A DNA stretch of 6,618 nucleotides from Flavobacteriales bacterium (GCA_003487525.1 DNDT01000075.1:1-6618); one strand, 5' to 3'. Shown: positions 1 through 5,804, counted from the first letter of the stretch. Made by a program: numbers and translations. The notes: a model not told the origin generated them from the letters alone.

Positions 1-198
1 AAATGGCACATAGGTCTGACCAATCATTTTATAAGGCTCGTACTCTGCCAAACCGTCTTCTCCCGTTATTTCAATATCATCGGTGTATAAGGGCCAACAT
101 ACATCCTGCCAAACCAGAGATTTTCCATTGTTACCGAACTGACACGATATCAGAATGAGTAAAAAAAATAATGGGAATAAAGAATTGCCGGATCTCAA
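1..198 (-). CDS. Lipoprotein of unknown function, partial (C-terminus beyond left edge)
   Basis: This is an open minus-strand frame without an ATG that runs off the left edge after 66 codons. From a TTG at 196-198 it encodes a short n-region (MRSGNS), a hydrophobic core (LFPLFFLLILIS) and a Cys at residue 19 in an LISC lipobox. The mature start is rich in Asn and Gly, followed by an acidic and aromatic stretch (WQDV, YTDDIEITGEDG). The clear lipobox and natural composition argue that the frame is coding and that TTG is the start. It begins 35 nt after the stop of the preceding secreted-protein gene, on the same strand, so it is probably the next gene of that operon. I do not recognise the family from the visible part. 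The residues after the Cys (QFGNNGKS) are not the acidic surface-export signal known in some Bacteroidota, so a periplasm-facing membrane lipoprotein is the default guess. The start codon is the weakest point. Confidence 0.6.
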   Translation of the reverse strand, partial: MRSGNSLFPLFFLLILISCQFGNNGKSLVWQDVCWPLYTDDIEITGEDGLAEYEPYKMIGQTYVPF

Positions 199-233
199 TA
201 ATCGTTCAGGCGGGGTATGTCTTGACCGGCGAA

Positions 234-806
234 TCAAAGCAACTCACACTTTGTTCCATTCTGGATAACCACCTTTATCAATTGTTGTTCATCCATTTTA
301 AGCTTGTTTTCAAGATTAAATTCCTCATTATTCAGCAGAAACCTGAACTTAATGGTGTCGTCATCGATGTATTTATTCAATAATTCTTTATTGATTTGAT
401 ACTCCAGCCTGTATCTGAACTTTCCTTTCTTCACTTCAAAATTCAGCAGTTTAAAATCATCAAAGCAAATTTCGTATTCAGGGAAACACAACTGAGCCGT
501 ATTCAATTTTCCTACATTTTTCCTGGCAATAAAAGCAATCCTGAGCACATATTCATTTACACAATCAGGATTGTTCTCTATAAGAGAAATGTCGTACACC
601 GCTTCATTTTTCCCGCTTTTAAATTCAATGGGTTTAATGAAAAACAACTGAAACGAGTCGGTGTTTAAAATCAGGACCTTATCGTTTGATTTTTGGGCAT
701 CTGCCCGGTTTGAAATGAAACACACGAGGGTCAGAATAAAAAAAGAGGCTTTAACAAAAAGCCCCTTCCTTCTTGTTTTCTTTATGAAACTACTCACCAT
801 AGACAT
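234..806 (-). CDS. Predicted Sec-secreted protein of unknown function
   Basis: A protein of 190 residues, not recognised as a named family. The N-terminus has a basic stretch (KKTRRK, residues 9-14), a hydrophobic core (about 20-32) and a likely signal peptidase I site after Ala37 (RADA|QKSND). The mature part is a mix of beta-type and charged stretches, ending in Lys/Glu-rich helices. It has four cysteines (82, 107, 114, 187), which could form two disulfides in the periplasm. There is no lipobox, unlike the neighbours on both sides. ATG codons at 806 and 800 both work; a longer frame starts at a TTG at 824 but adds nothing. With the 806 start the gene overlaps the end of the fourth TRL-like gene by 17 nt, so translation is probably coupled and the product may serve the same envelope function. 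No enzyme motif is visible, and a non-enzymatic binding or structural role is only a guess. Confidence 0.75.
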   Translation of the reverse strand: MSMVSSFIKKTRRKGLFVKASFFILTLVCFISNRADAQKSNDKVLILNTDSFQLFFIKPIEFKSGKNEAVYDISLIENNPDCVNEYVLRIAFIARKNVGKLNTAQLCFPEYEICFDDFKLLNFEVKKGKFRYRLEYQINKELLNKYIDDDTIKFRFLLNNEEFNLENKLKMDEQQLIKVVIQNGTKCELL

Positions 807-1140
807 AGATTGTGGCTTTAGCAAAGAGTGTTAAAAAATTATTGCTCTGATAATCAATGTGAGATACCCTGGTTATTCCGGCTTCTTTTGTTAGTTTATC
901 AACACTGCAATCACCTTTTAGTGCAATTCCCAATACAGATTTGTAATGCCCAATTCCTACTTTCTTTCCGACATTATTGGCCGTAAACATGATGGGCACC
1001 TTAGTATCGCTATACAGGCCGCCGGAAACCGGCCCCAATACTGCGGCACAACCATTAAAAAGAAGAAGGGCGGTCGAGTAGAAAAAGAGCTTTATTACCA
1101 GGTTCCTATATCTGTTTGTTGTTTGTTTCATTGTTTGCAT
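790..1140 (-). CDS. TRL-like family lipoprotein, paralog 4
   Basis: A 116-residue lipoprotein of the TRL-like (tRNA-associated-locus-like) family; the molecular function of the family is not known to me. After a hydrophobic signal (about 15-28) a lipobox LFNGC places the lipidated Cys at residue 31. The C-terminal two thirds carry the family pattern: VPIM, GKKVG, a Gly/Leu-rich stretch with GD, KEAGI, SHIDY and a final AKATIYVYG. It differs from its three paralogs by Cys in the GDCS motif, where the others have Ala, and by LTKEAG instead of IAKxAG. A second ATG at 1131 would shorten the signal to a more usual length. The ATG at 1140 shares its A with the upstream paralog's TAA stop (TAATG), which indicates translational coupling. 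It overlaps the following secreted-protein gene at its 3' end. Confidence 0.88.
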   Translation of the reverse strand: MQTMKQTTNRYRNLVIKLFFYSTALLLFNGCAAVLGPVSGGLYSDTKVPIMFTANNVGKKVGIGHYKSVLGIALKGDCSVDKLTKEAGITRVSHIDYQSNNFLTLFAKATIYVYGE

Positions 1141-1478
1141 TAATTGCCATAAACATAAATTGTCGCGCGGGCATACAGGGACAAAACACTTTTTACTTCG
1201 TAGTCGACGTGTGATACCTCTTTTATACCGGCATTTTTTGCGATATCCTGAATACCGGCATCACCCATTGCAACCAAACCCAGTAGTGACCAGTATTGAC
1301 CTGTCCCTACTTTTTTACCCATTTTATTTTCAGAAACCATAAGCGGAACTTTGGCATTGACTCGGACCAACCCAAATCCTAAAAAGTACACTCCGGCACA
1401 ACTGCTTAACATCATGCCTGAAATTGCTATCAGTAGCAACGTCCTTATTCCCGATTTCTTCAATAATCTCATATCCAT
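1140..1478 (-). CDS. TRL-like family lipoprotein, paralog 3
   Basis: A 112-residue TRL-like lipoprotein. The signal has a basic n-region (RLLKKSGIR), a hydrophobic core (about 13-24) and a lipobox MLSSC with Cys27. The TRL-type region follows: KVPLMV, GKKVG, a GLVAMGDAGI stretch, KNAGI, SHVDY and YARATIYVYGN at the end. The short mature domain of about 85 residues, with conserved Gly, Asp and His but no obvious catalytic set, is typical of the family. A second ATG at 1472 gives MRLLKK and is an equally good start. The gene starts 3 nt after the stop of paralog 2 and its stop overlaps the start of paralog 4, so it is the third cistron in a compact array. In the C-terminal motif (ATIYVYG) it resembles paralog 4 more than paralogs 1 and 2, suggesting an older duplication followed by a second round. 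Confidence 0.88.
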   Translation of the reverse strand: MDMRLLKKSGIRTLLLIAISGMMLSSCAGVYFLGFGLVRVNAKVPLMVSENKMGKKVGTGQYWSLLGLVAMGDAGIQDIAKNAGIKEVSHVDYEVKSVLSLYARATIYVYGN

Positions 1479-1481
1479 CTA

Positions 1482-1817
1482 CTAATTTCCGTACACGTAA
1501 ACAGTTCCTTTTGCGTAAAGCACAAAATAGTTCACACTGTGAAAATCCACATGTGAAATGGTGGTTATTCCAGCTTCCTTGGCTATTTTATCGATACCTG
1601 CGTCCCCAAGTGCCACAATTCCAAGATATGACTCATAGCTTGCTGACCCAACTTTCTTTCCAAGTTTATTATATGTGACACTTCCGGGTGATCTCACATC
1701 CGAGTATCCAACTCCCATAGCAGGATTATTCGCGTCTTTGGCGCAAGATCCAAAAACCATTGGCAGCATCAGTACAAAAGAAATTTTCGCAAGACTTACC
1801 CTAATATTTTTACTCAT
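1482..1817 (-). CDS. TRL-like family lipoprotein, paralog 2
   Basis: A 111-residue TRL-like lipoprotein. Starting at the ATG at 1817 it has MSKN, a basic n-region, a hydrophobic core and a lipobox VFGSC with Cys25. The same MSKN start occurs in paralog 1, which is why I prefer it over the ATG at 1841; that start would add eight uncharged residues and overlap the upstream stop by 7 nt. The family motifs GKKVG, GIVALGDAGI, KEAGI, SHVDF and YAKGTVYVYGN are all present. It is the odd one near the start of the domain: the VPxM segment of the other three is replaced by SPGSVTYN. At nucleotide level a 22-nt stretch encoding the ISHVDFH part is identical to paralog 1, pointing to recent duplication or gene conversion. 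It lies between paralogs 1 and 3 on one apparent transcript. Confidence 0.88.
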   Translation of the reverse strand: MSKNIRVSLAKISFVLMLPMVFGSCAKDANNPAMGVGYSDVRSPGSVTYNKLGKKVGSASYESYLGIVALGDAGIDKIAKEAGITTISHVDFHSVNYFVLYAKGTVYVYGN

Positions 1818-1834
1818 GTTGATAGAATTAATTG

Positions 1835-2146
1835 TTACCATCCATAGACATATACCGTGCCTTTGGCATAGAGACTCAAGTATGTTTGATTGTGAAAATC
1901 CACATGTGAAATCTGTGTGATTCCAGCTTCTTTGGCAATTGTTTCAATACTGGCGTCACCCAGTGAAACCAACCCGGCATACGAGACCATCTCACCTATC
2001 CCAACTTTTTTTCCAAGGTCTTTTTTTGTCATCATGACGGGCACCGTGACATCCATATAGATGAAGCCAATTGCAGGTGGAGCAACTTTGGCACAACCGG
2101 ATATAAACATCGCGACAACAGCGATCAGCATTAGGTTTTTACTCAT
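1835..2146 (-). CDS. TRL-like family lipoprotein, paralog 1 (first gene of operon)
   Basis: A 103-residue TRL-like lipoprotein and the first gene of the array. The signal is short: MSKN, a hydrophobic core, and lipobox FISGC with Cys18. The mature domain shows VPVMM (35-39), GKKVG (45-49), GDASI (63-67), KEAGI (72-76), SHVDF (80-84) and YAKGTVYVYG (93-102). An in-frame ATG at 2170 would add eight residues (MSGKSNRN). I prefer the ATG at 2146 because it keeps a standard signal length, matches paralog 2, and leaves a plausible leader downstream of the candidate promoter. The residue after the Cys is Ala, with no acidic patch, so retention in a membrane facing the periplasm is the simplest reading. 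Function is unknown; conserved Asp and His residues are visible, but the set does not match any enzyme family I can name. Confidence 0.87.
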   Translation of the reverse strand: MSKNLMLIAVVAMFISGCAKVAPPAIGFIYMDVTVPVMMTKKDLGKKVGIGEMVSYAGLVSLGDASIETIAKEAGITQISHVDFHNQTYLSLYAKGTVYVYGW

Positions 2147-2178
2147 ATTTCGATTTGATTTTCCGGACATCCTGCTCG

Positions 2179-2208
2179 CAAAATAAATTAATATTCAAAA
2201 AAAGCAAA
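2179..2208 (-). promoter_or_regulatory. Candidate Bacteroidota-type promoter for the TRL operon
   Basis: Read on the minus strand, TTTG (2208-2205) is followed after 18 nt by TTATTTTG (2186-2179). The known Bacteroidota consensus is TTTG, a spacer of roughly 19-21 nt, then TAnnTTTG. The downstream box matches at all but one position and the spacer is slightly short. Transcription would begin near 2172, about 25 nt before the preferred ATG at 2146. The surroundings are very A/T-rich, so a chance match is quite possible. Confidence 0.3.
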
Positions 2209-2404
2209 ATTTTTTTTGTTTCGCTGGTCGCGACAGAACGGGAACTTTTCTCAGGGGAATAGTTAAAATTCCATCGTTCATATCGGAAGAATTATTGTAA
2301 GATGAATCCAAGCGGGAGAATACGTAATAAATTATCATCTGTCGGAATCCTTAGGAAAACACGTTTATTTTTTGTAAATTTAATCTGGTAAATCACTGAA
2401 ATAC

Positions 2405-2425
2405 AGGACATTTCTGTCCTTTTTT
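2405..2425 (+). terminator. Hairpin plus T run, possible terminator or attenuator
   Basis: AGGACA (2405-2410) pairs perfectly with TGTCCT (2415-2420) around a TTTC loop, and six T residues end the element (2420-2425). The form is that of a small intrinsic terminator on the plus strand, though the 6-bp stem is short. No confident plus-strand gene lies upstream, and the small membrane-protein gene begins only 26 nt after the T run. It could therefore end an unseen short transcript or act as a leader attenuator. Confidence 0.4.
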
Positions 2426-2451
2426 AGTGAATATCGATAAATGTGAGTTAC

Positions 2452-2661
2452 ATGAATCAAACTCTAAAACTTACTGAAATGAAAGAGAAGGAAAATGATG
2501 ATTGCATGCTGAATACATCAGAGTTTACCCTGTTAACCTTGACACCCTTTGTGGCGGCTGTCATGTTTATCGCCTGGCCCGTAACGGTATTTGTGTTTTG
2601 CACTGTAATGATCATTGGTTCCTGCGCTACCCTTTTGCGCAGATGGAAGATAATCCACTAG
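2452..2661 (+). CDS. Small predicted membrane protein, unknown function
   Basis: A 69-residue frame that I do not recognise. The first 24 residues are polar and charged (KLTEMKEKENDD), followed by a strongly hydrophobic stretch (about 26-62) that could form two short helices split near Trp42-Pro43. It ends in a basic tail (RRWK), so a membrane hairpin with cytoplasmic ends is plausible. The frame can be extended to a GTG at 2443, but the ATG at 2452 is the simpler start. No clear Shine-Dalgarno sequence is visible. The gene stands alone, following a T-run hairpin and preceding about 285 bases before the next confident start. The hydrophobic pattern is what supports coding; an overlapping frame (from 2502) rich in Cys and His looks like a shadow. 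Small lone frames of this kind are often spurious, hence the moderate confidence. Confidence 0.45.
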   Translation: MNQTLKLTEMKEKENDDCMLNTSEFTLLTLTPFVAAVMFIAWPVTVFVFCTVMIIGSCATLLRRWKIIH

Positions 2662-2945
2662 AGGATAACCTGCATCATCGGCACAATGCCCAACAGTCTG
2701 AGTAAGTATGCTTACTTATAGTTGTGTATGGCGTTCATTGCGCACAGCTAAATTCTTATCCTGTAACGCCTCGTTAATTGATTTCTGACAGAAGGACGCA
2801 CGACATTTAATCCCCTACAATTCTATTTGCTTCTTGCCTCCTGTGTGTGAATTGCCAAACTTCCCATCAACCGATCCAATTTTCTGATAGTTTTACACAG
2901 TACAATGATTTCGCAACTAGTGAAATCAGGTATACCCCAAAGCAG
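2662..2945. repeat. Intergenic region with several short inverted repeats
   Basis: No gene is supported here. The region holds at least three small dyads. AGTAAG/CTTACT (2701-2716, TATG loop) is flanked by CAAC and GTTG (2691-2694 and 2721-2724). GGCGTT (2730-2735) is complementary to AACGCC (2765-2770). TAACG/CGTTA (2764-2776) has a 3-nt loop and competes with the previous pair. None has a T run, so they are poor terminators. The first could mark the end of the small membrane-protein transcript. The last part (2847-2945) is an in-frame extension of the next gene from a GTG and is more likely leader sequence. Confidence 0.35.
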
Positions 2946-3482
2946 ATGAGCAAAAGAAAACTGATCGTATTCATCAGCATGAGCCTTGATGGATATATAG
3001 CTACAAAGGACGATGATTTATCCTGGTTATCCGTGGTTGAAAGCGAAGGGGAGGATTACGGTTATGAAGATTTTAATCAGACCGTCGATACCTACCTTGT
3101 TGGCCGTAAGACCTATGATGTGGTGAAAAAATTAACAGGAGGAACATTTCCTCCGGCACAACGACATACGTGCTATGTAATCACCAGACACAGACATGAG
3201 CCGGAAAATGGCGTGAATTTTTACACCGGAAAAATCGAAGATTTAATTGCCGAAATTCGAAAAGAAAAAGGAAAAAACATCTATTGCGATGGTGGCGGTC
3301 AGATCGTAACATTATTGATGCAAAAAAACCTCATCGACGAATACAAAATAGCTGTAATTCCCGTTTTACTGGGTGATGGGAAACGCCTTTTTCATGGAGG
3401 TGCCCCGATGATAAAGCTAAAGCCTTTGCCAAGTAAACAATACGATTCAGGATTAATTATGTTGAACTATGCCAGAAAATAA
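2946..3482 (+). CDS. Dihydrofolate reductase-fold family protein (RibD C-terminal type)
   Basis: A 178-residue protein of the DHFR-like superfamily, RibD C-terminal branch (as in Bacillus YyaP/YwjB). These are cytoplasmic proteins with a fold suited to reducing a pterin or pyrimidine with NAD(P)H; the natural substrate of most single-domain members is not established. Visible signatures are the N-terminal strand and loop IVFISMSLDGYIA (7-19), VGRKTYD (52-58), the glycine-rich nucleotide-binding segment IYCDGGGQIV (112-121) and the following IPVLLGDGKRLF (138-149). Length fits a complete single domain. The frame extends upstream to a GTG at 2847, but those 33 residues have no family similarity and the ATG at 2946 begins directly at the first strand, so that start is used. 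Its 3' end overlaps the next small membrane-protein gene by 14 nt, suggesting one transcript. It should not be called a true folA enzyme. Confidence 0.88.
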   Translation: MSKRKLIVFISMSLDGYIATKDDDLSWLSVVESEGEDYGYEDFNQTVDTYLVGRKTYDVVKKLTGGTFPPAQRHTCYVITRHRHEPENGVNFYTGKIEDLIAEIRKEKGKNIYCDGGGQIVTLLMQKNLIDEYKIAVIPVLLGDGKRLFHGGAPMIKLKPLPSKQYDSGLIMLNYARK

Positions 3483-3672
3483 ATTCAGTATCCTACTAAA
3501 ATACGTAGCTCCAGTGGTCGTTGCGGGAAATGTAGTTTTTGTCTTATGGATTCTTTACAATGGAATAAACGAAGGTTTCGCTGGAACCAACATCGAGAAA
3601 ATCTCATATGTTACACTCATGATGCTGCTGCTGGCAAACGCCATTATTATTTACCGAAAGCAATCGGACTAA
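3469..3672 (+). CDS. Small two-helix membrane protein, unknown function
   Basis: A 67-residue protein with two predicted transmembrane helices, about residues 9-30 (YVAPVVVAGNVVFVLWILYNG) and 45-62 (ISYVTLMMLLLANAIIIY). A short polar loop containing NEGFAGTNIEK joins them, and it ends in the basic-polar tail RKQSD. The sequence resembles small hypothetical membrane proteins I associate with Bacteroidota, but I know of no assigned function. The ATG lies inside the end of the DHFR-fold gene (14-nt overlap, different frame), so it is very likely translated from the same mRNA by coupling. Nothing suggests that it handles the DHFR-like protein's substrate; co-occurrence could be incidental. It is the last gene before the convergent hairpin. 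Confidence 0.72.
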   Translation: MPENKFSILLKYVAPVVVAGNVVFVLWILYNGINEGFAGTNIEKISYVTLMMLLLANAIIIYRKQSD

Positions 3673-3734
3673 AAACAAGTTTGCTTTCACATGGTTCCCG
3701 AATCTGTGCTTGACTGCAATTCTCCGGAATAAAA

Positions 3735-3766
3735 TGCGAACAAAAGAGCTTCTCTCTTTTAACGCA
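3735..3766. terminator. Bidirectional hairpin between convergent genes
   Basis: AAAAGAG (3742-3748) pairs perfectly with CTCTTTT (3754-3760) around a CTTCT loop, and TGCG/CGCA (3735-3738 and 3763-3766) extend the stem beyond a small internal loop. On either strand the 3' arm of the inner stem ends in TTTT. It sits between the plus-strand gene ending at 3672 and the minus-strand gene ending at 3817, the expected place for a shared terminator. The stem is A/T-rich and lacks a separate T run, so efficiency is uncertain. Confidence 0.5.
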
Positions 3767-3816
3767 GTTGAACCATCAAACAAATCCGATTGAACCCTGG
3801 TAAGTAAGAATCTGAA

Positions 3817-4053
3817 TTAAATCTTTACTTCGGGTTTTATCTTCTTTATGAGAATATCGCGTTGTTTTTTAAGCTCTTCCATATCCTCAATATGATGCAA
3901 TTGGCGTGCGTCCTCTATTTCATGTTCCAACTCAACAATTTGAATCGCAATTTTTGCACTTTCAATGTCCACCGCATTTGAATAAGGAGATTCGAGCTCA
4001 CATTTCTCCAAATACTCCAGTGCCTTTTTTAAATATTCGACTGATTGTTTCAT
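3817..4053 (-). CDS. Small coiled-coil protein of unknown function
   Basis: A 78-residue, highly charged, helix-rich protein with no signal peptide or membrane segment, so probably cytoplasmic. Residues 1-18 form an amphipathic helix (MKQSVEYLKKALEYLEKC). A short break with Pro (ESPYSN) follows, then a long Glu/Lys-rich heptad-like stretch from about 30 to 72, suggesting a coiled-coil hairpin or dimer. The single Cys18 lies at the end of the first helix. No family is recognised. It starts 23 nt after the acyl-CoA dehydrogenase stop on the same strand, with an AGGT about 7 nt before its ATG as a reasonable ribosome binding site, and is most likely the last gene of the ETF operon. A small accessory or assembly role for the flavoproteins is possible but unsupported by any motif. 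Confidence 0.7.
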   Translation of the reverse strand: MKQSVEYLKKALEYLEKCELESPYSNAVDIESAKIAIQIVELEHEIEDARQLHHIEDMEELKKQRDILIKKIKPEVKI

Positions 4054-4076
4054 ACACTTACCTGTTTATATTCAAT

Positions 4077-5804
4077 TTAAACTCCTATATAATCGGTTAT
4101 GACCTGGCGATACGTGCCAAGGTCCCGTAATTCTGATTCCTTTATGTAACTCATCCGTTCATTATTTTCGGAAATACCCATTTTGACGAAAAGCTCTGCG
4201 AGATACTTAAAGCCTTTATCCCGTTGCGCATCCAAAATCAATAAATGACCCATTATTATATTGCCTGCCATTTCCACCAATCTCCTGGCATGAAAGTCGA
4301 GGAACTCCTGGTCTTCCTTTCCCTGAACGTTTTCGACGGCTTTTTCATAAACAGAGGTCATCTCCGCAAGTTTCTTTTTCAGGTGTTCCAATTCGGGATC
4401 AATGACCATGGTCTCGTACTCGTGAATCCGGTTTAAGTAAGATCCCGTTGTAACCCCTTTCATAGCGGCCAAAACCTGAAGCTGCGAAGTCCCTTCGTAA
4501 ATGCTCGTAATCCGGGCATCCCTGTAAATTCGTTCAATCGGGAAATCTTTCATGAAACCGGCTCCACCATGAATCTGGAGACCATCGTATGCCACTGAAT
4601 TACACACCTCAGAGGCCGTAAGTTTCAGCAGAGGCGTGAAAACATCCGCATATCGTTGATTAACCTTCATTTCCTGTCTTTCCTCGGGGGTAAGGGTCCG
4701 CTCCTCTCCTATCTCCAGATATACCTTATACAGATCGACCATTCTGGCTGTTTCATACAACAATGACCGCTCGGCCGCAATTCTCACCCGCATGTTTGTC
4801 AACATCTCGTAGACTGCCGGAAACTGGATAATTGGCTTGCCAAACTGAGCTCGTTCCTGTGCATATTTTGCCGCTTCCCTGTATGCTGACTCCGCAATTC
4901 CTACCGATTGTCCGCCAACACCGATTCTGGCCGAATTCATAAGCGACATCACATATTTAATCAGTCCCATTTTTCGGTTACCCACCAGATAGGCAGGTGC
5001 GTCATTGAACACAAGTTCACAGGTGGGAGAACCTTTAATTCCCAACTTATTCTCGATCCTTCTGATCGTCATCGCATGTTCATTCCTGTCATACAAAAAC
5101 AATGACAATCCCCGGCCGTCTTCCGTACCTTCTTCAGAGCGGGCGAGAATCAATGAAATATCTGCATCGCCATTGGTAATAAATCGCTTTACTCCATTTA
5201 AATACCATTGATCTTTTTCGGCATCATAATGCGCTTTAAGTGAAACAGCCTGAAGATCCGATCCTGCATCCGGTTCTGTCAGGTCCATCGCCGCTGTGGC
5301 TCCTTTATTAAACCGGGGCAGAAACTTGTCCTTTAGTTCTTCGGAAGCAAATTCGCGTATTGTTTCCGCGCAGTCCTGAAGGCCCCATATATTGGCGAAA
5401 CCCGCATCCGATCTGGAGATCATTTCACCCGCAATGATATAGGGCGTAAGCGGAAAATTAAGCCCGCCGTATTTCCTTGGGAGCGTCATGCCTATAAGAC
5501 CTGCCTGAACCAACTTGTTGTAGTTTTCTTCGGTTCCCTTTGCGTATGTCACTTCATTGTGATCCAGGTGTGGGCCTTCCTTGTCGACCGATTCGGCGTT
5601 GGGTGCAATGGTCTCCACACAGATATTCCCGACAATTTCCATTACCTGTTCGTAACTGTCCAGGGCATCTTCATAATTCTGCGGAGCGTAGTCATACTGG
5701 TCCTTTTCAATAAAAGATCGTTCTTTTAGCTCTATAATATGCTGAAGATCAGGATGACGCAGATAAAACTTTAAGTCGTCATTGTCATTATAGTAGTCCG
5801 ACAT
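4077..5804 (-). CDS. Acyl-CoA dehydrogenase family protein, long form with C-terminal extension
   Basis: A 575-residue FAD-dependent acyl-CoA dehydrogenase, which introduces the alpha-beta double bond in an acyl-CoA and passes electrons to ETF. Numbering from the ATG, the visible signatures are TEPDAGSD (176-183), RFITNG (207-212), KLGIKGSPTCEL (253-264), the FAD-contacting QFGKP (320-324), IHGGAGF (411-417) and IYEGT (435-439). The Glu of YEGT (437) is the catalytic base position used by medium-chain enzymes. Classical enzymes are about 380-400 residues. This one has an N-terminal part of about 50 residues, a charged insert (about 362-385) and a helical C-terminal extension after about 450, as in long bacterial forms related in layout to DmdC or VLCAD/ACAD9. 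Chain-length preference cannot be read from this. The ATG shares its A with the etfA stop (TGATG); a GTG one codon upstream is less likely. Very similar proteins are typical of Bacteroidales. Confidence 0.94.
   Translation of the reverse strand: MSDYYNDNDDLKFYLRHPDLQHIIELKERSFIEKDQYDYAPQNYEDALDSYEQVMEIVGNICVETIAPNAESVDKEGPHLDHNEVTYAKGTEENYNKLVQAGLIGMTLPRKYGGLNFPLTPYIIAGEMISRSDAGFANIWGLQDCAETIREFASEELKDKFLPRFNKGATAAMDLTEPDAGSDLQAVSLKAHYDAEKDQWYLNGVKRFITNGDADISLILARSEEGTEDGRGLSLFLYDRNEHAMTIRRIENKLGIKGSPTCELVFNDAPAYLVGNRKMGLIKYVMSLMNSARIGVGGQSVGIAESAYREAAKYAQERAQFGKPIIQFPAVYEMLTNMRVRIAAERSLLYETARMVDLYKVYLEIGEERTLTPEERQEMKVNQRYADVFTPLLKLTASEVCNSVAYDGLQIHGGAGFMKDFPIERIYRDARITSIYEGTSQLQVLAAMKGVTTGSYLNRIHEYETMVIDPELEHLKKKLAEMTSVYEKAVENVQGKEDQEFLDFHARRLVEMAGNIIMGHLLILDAQRDKGFKYLAELFVKMGISENNERMSYIKESELRDLGTYRQVITDYIGV

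Larger units (their letters stand above)
2147..2451. other. Intergenic region between the divergent TRL operon and the small membrane-protein gene
   Basis: About 305 bases without a confident gene. It contains the candidate minus-strand promoter (2179-2208), an 8-bp palindrome GTCGCGAC (2227-2234), and a hairpin followed by a T run (2405-2425). A plus-strand frame of 29 codons (2302-2391, ATG to TAA) encodes a very basic peptide with a hydrophobic end (LFFVNLIW). It ends 13 nt before the hairpin. It has no convincing ribosome binding site (GGAAGA is 11 nt or more away), so I do not call it a gene. No tRNA or other structured RNA was recognised. Confidence 0.5.

Noticed and set aside
171..668. 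Plus-strand frames at 171-383 and 396-668.
   Set aside because: They lie opposite the secreted-protein and lipoprotein genes, which have clear export signals; these frames look like shadows.
2147..2451. A tRNA gene, given that the TRL name refers to a tRNA-associated locus.
   Set aside because: No TTCGA-type T-loop arm with a matching acceptor stem was found on either strand in the intergenic regions.
2502..2705. Cys/His-rich plus-strand frame of 67 codons.
   Set aside because: It overlaps the small membrane-protein frame; its Cys and His residues lack regular metal-site spacing, and the other frame has a coherent hydrophobic pattern.
2688..2779. Possible integron attC-like site (GCCCAAC at 2688-2694 with downstream GTT-containing sequences).
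   Set aside because: No downstream GTTRRRY site is complementary to the upstream core, and there is no integrase or cassette structure.
2847..2945. N-terminal extension of the DHFR-fold protein from a GTG.
   Set aside because: The 33 extra residues precede the conserved first strand and show no family similarity; the ATG at 2946 is the better start.
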